From: Orientallactaga sibirica
Lineage: Eukaryota > Chordata > Mammalia > Rodentia > Dipodidae
Direction of reading: 5' to 3'
DNA length: 64,000 nucleotides
Assembly (NCBI GenBank): GCA_036365145.1
Contig: JAEOAD010002712.1
Span: forward strand, 3,305,001 to 3,369,000
A program made the position numbers and the translations under genes. Under the pieces are notes generated by a model that was not told the origin of the DNA, did not search any database, and worked only from the letters and a program-made list of their open reading frames with translations. Shown in pieces: positions 62,409-64,000 of this stretch. Every line of letters begins with the position of its first letter. The first letter of the stretch is position 1.

Positions 62409-62634
62409 TAGGGCTGGAGAAATGGCTCAGCGGTTAAGGCACTTACCTGTAAAAGCAATAACTGGGGTTTGATTCCTCAGTGCTCATGTAAAGCCAGATG
62501 CACGAAGTGGCACTTGCGTCTGGAATTTGTGTGCAGCGACCAGAGGCCCTGGCATACCTGTTTTCTCTCTCTCTCTCTGTGTGTCTCCTTGCTACTTCTC
62601 ATAAATAAATTTTTAAATTACTTTAAAAACAAAT
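62409..62634 (+). repeat. DIP-like SINE (first of three serial insertions)
   Basis: Preceded by AAAATATGAAATTA. Runs to CATAAATAAATTTTTAAATT. Confidence 0.9.
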
Positions 62635-62636
62635 AA

Positions 62637-62810
62637 GCCAGGTGTGGTGGCACATGCCTTTAATCCCAGCATTTAGAAGGCAGAGATGGGAGGATTGCTA
62701 TGAGTTTGAAGCCAGCCTGAGACTACATAGTGAATTCCAGGTCACCTTGGGCTAGAGGGAGACTCTACCTTGAAAAACCAAAATGTAATAATAATAAATA
62801 AATAAGTAAA
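62637..62810 (+). repeat. B1-type SINE (second serial insertion)
   Basis: GCCAGGTGTGGTGGCACATG to AATAATAATAAATAAATAAG. Confidence 0.92.
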
Positions 62811-62820
62811 ATAAAATATG

Positions 62821-63031
62821 AGGGCTGGAGAGATGGCTTAACAGTTAAGGCACTTGCCTGTGAAGCCTGAGGACCTAGGTTTGATTCCCTAGAACCCACA
62901 TAAGCCAGATGCATAAGATGGTGCAAGCGTCTGGAGTTCCTTTGCAGTGGCTTGAGGCCCCGGTGTGTCCATTCTCTCTATCTGCCTCCCTCTCAAATAA
63001 ATAAATAAATAAATAAAATATTTTTTAAAAA
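62821..63031 (+). repeat. DIP-like SINE (third serial insertion)
   Basis: Preceded by AAAATATGAG and followed by AAATATGAAATG. Confidence 0.92.
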
Positions 63032-63150
63032 TATGAAATGATGCATCATTGAAAAAAACCCTAACAAGATGGAAGAATATATTATGGAAATTTATGCCTT
63101 TTTTAAACCTCTCTTTTAGAAGTAGCTTTTTATTGTTGTTGGTGGTGGTG

Positions 63151-63311
63151 GTTTTATTTTTATTTTTTTGGCTGAGTTTTTCCAGGTAGGGTCTCACTCT
63201 AGCCCAGGCTGACCTGGAATTCTCTATGTAGTCTCAGGGTAGCCTCAAACTCATGGCGATCCTCCTACCTCTGCCTCCCAAGTGCTAGGATCAAAGGTGT
63301 GCACGACCAAC
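63151..63311 (-). repeat. B1-type SINE
   Basis: TTCCAGGTAGGGTCTCACTC to GTGCACGACCAACT. Confidence 0.9.
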
Positions 63312-63418
63312 TAGTAGTTTAACAATGTGTGTTTTTAGCACGTGCAAGTGGAGGCAGGGGTGTCTCTATGCATGGTTTGTGTGTGGTTGTGTACAGGCAC
63401 TTAAAACACAAATTAGAT

Positions 63419-63868
63419 TTTTTTTTCTTTTTGGTCTCTAAAATCTTTTTGGTTAGCATATTAGCATACAAGAAGTGGGCATGATTGACATCTTCATACA
63501 TACATCTCATTGTACTTTGTATTCACCGCACTGCCTTCTCCCATCCCCTTTCCTCCTCTGGCTGGTTCCCTCCCCTCCCCACAGTTCGCCCTTCTGCCTT
63601 CATGACATGTATATCCATGCTGCTCTCTTGTTCTCCGCGCCCCACCTCTTTAGAAGAAAAAAAAAAGCATGCTACTGGGTCTGTTTTTATTTGTGTGTCG
63701 TGTGTGTTCTTTATGTTTGCCTTGTTCACACAAGAGACAGCGTGCAGATTCGTCTAAGTCTGCCTTCTGTCACTCCATTGTTCTTGAAAATGTCAAGTTT
63801 TCATTTTTCTTTAAGACTGAATAAAATTCCGTTGGCATATCTATCACATTTTTTTCTTTGTTTCCTTT
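63419..63868 (-). mobile_element. L1 (LINE-1) 3' end remnant
   Basis: The T-rich start is the reversed A-tail. GACATCTTCATACATACATC and a C/T-rich block match rodent L1 3' UTR complement. GACTGAATAAAATTCCGTTG resembles the end-of-ORF2 region complement. It is truncated by the next SINE and is not coding. Confidence 0.6.
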
Positions 63869-64000
63869 TTTTTGTTTTGTTTTGAGCAGTGTCTCACTCT
63901 ATCCCCAGCTGACCTGGAATCCCTTCTCTGGCCCCAGGCTGGCCTCAAACTCACAGCAGTCCTCTTCCTCAGTGTCCCAAGTGCGGGGACTAGAGGAATG
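63869..64000 (-). repeat. B1-type SINE, cut by window end
   Basis: GAGCAGTGTCTCACTCTATC to GGGGACTAGAGGAATG. It is diverged. Confidence 0.8.

Noticed and set aside
63475..63885. 136-codon frame near the window end
   Set aside because: It is antisense of an L1 3' UTR remnant.

Overview
This is a mammalian, specifically rodent, nuclear window. The evidence is one complete intron-containing gene (NEK2) and a very dense carpet of two young SINE families. One is a 7SL-derived B1-type element (GGTAGGGTCTCACTCTAGCC on its complement). The other is a tRNA/ID-derived element of about 200 bp with a TC-rich stretch and an AATAAATAAA tail, resembling the DIP SINE of jerboas. That pair points to a dipodid rodent such as Jaculus, but this is a judgement from memory of the repeats and was not searched. 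I call the tRNA-derived family 'DIP-like' throughout. Repeat boundaries are read by eye, to about 10 bp.

Layout: 1-2425 is SINE-free, AT-rich and ends in a poly(A) signal; by synteny with other mammals (LPGAT1 - NEK2 - SLC30A1, same strand) it is probably the end of the LPGAT1 3' UTR. 2426-43857 is intergenic: nested SINEs, old MaLR/MLT1-type and other LTRs, L2/MIR/MER5 remnants, microsatellites, and an RPS15A processed pseudogene at 3041-3423. 43860-44830 is the GC-rich NEK2 promoter island. 44460-56316 is the NEK2 coding region in eight exons whose joined frame gives exactly 445 codons. 56317-57155 is its 3' UTR. 57156-64000 is downstream intergenic sequence with SINEs and an L1 3' end.

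NEK2 is a centrosomal, cell-cycle-regulated Ser/Thr kinase. Its promoter shows two CCAAT boxes 33 bp apart, a palindromic RFX X-box-like site, a ZNF143-like site and a weak CDE/CHR-like element. This fits a G2/M centrosome gene.

The most unusual signals are in NEK2 itself. First, the exon 6/intron 6 junction is tandemly duplicated as a 63-bp minisatellite of six units, each with a perfect GTAAGT donor (52119-52486). Second, the position of the KEN degradation box reads KES, while the C-terminal MR tail is intact. Third, the internal acceptor I infer for the human NEK2C isoform is absent. No microbial, CRISPR or defence-type system is present; nearly all other open reading frames are shadows of repeats.
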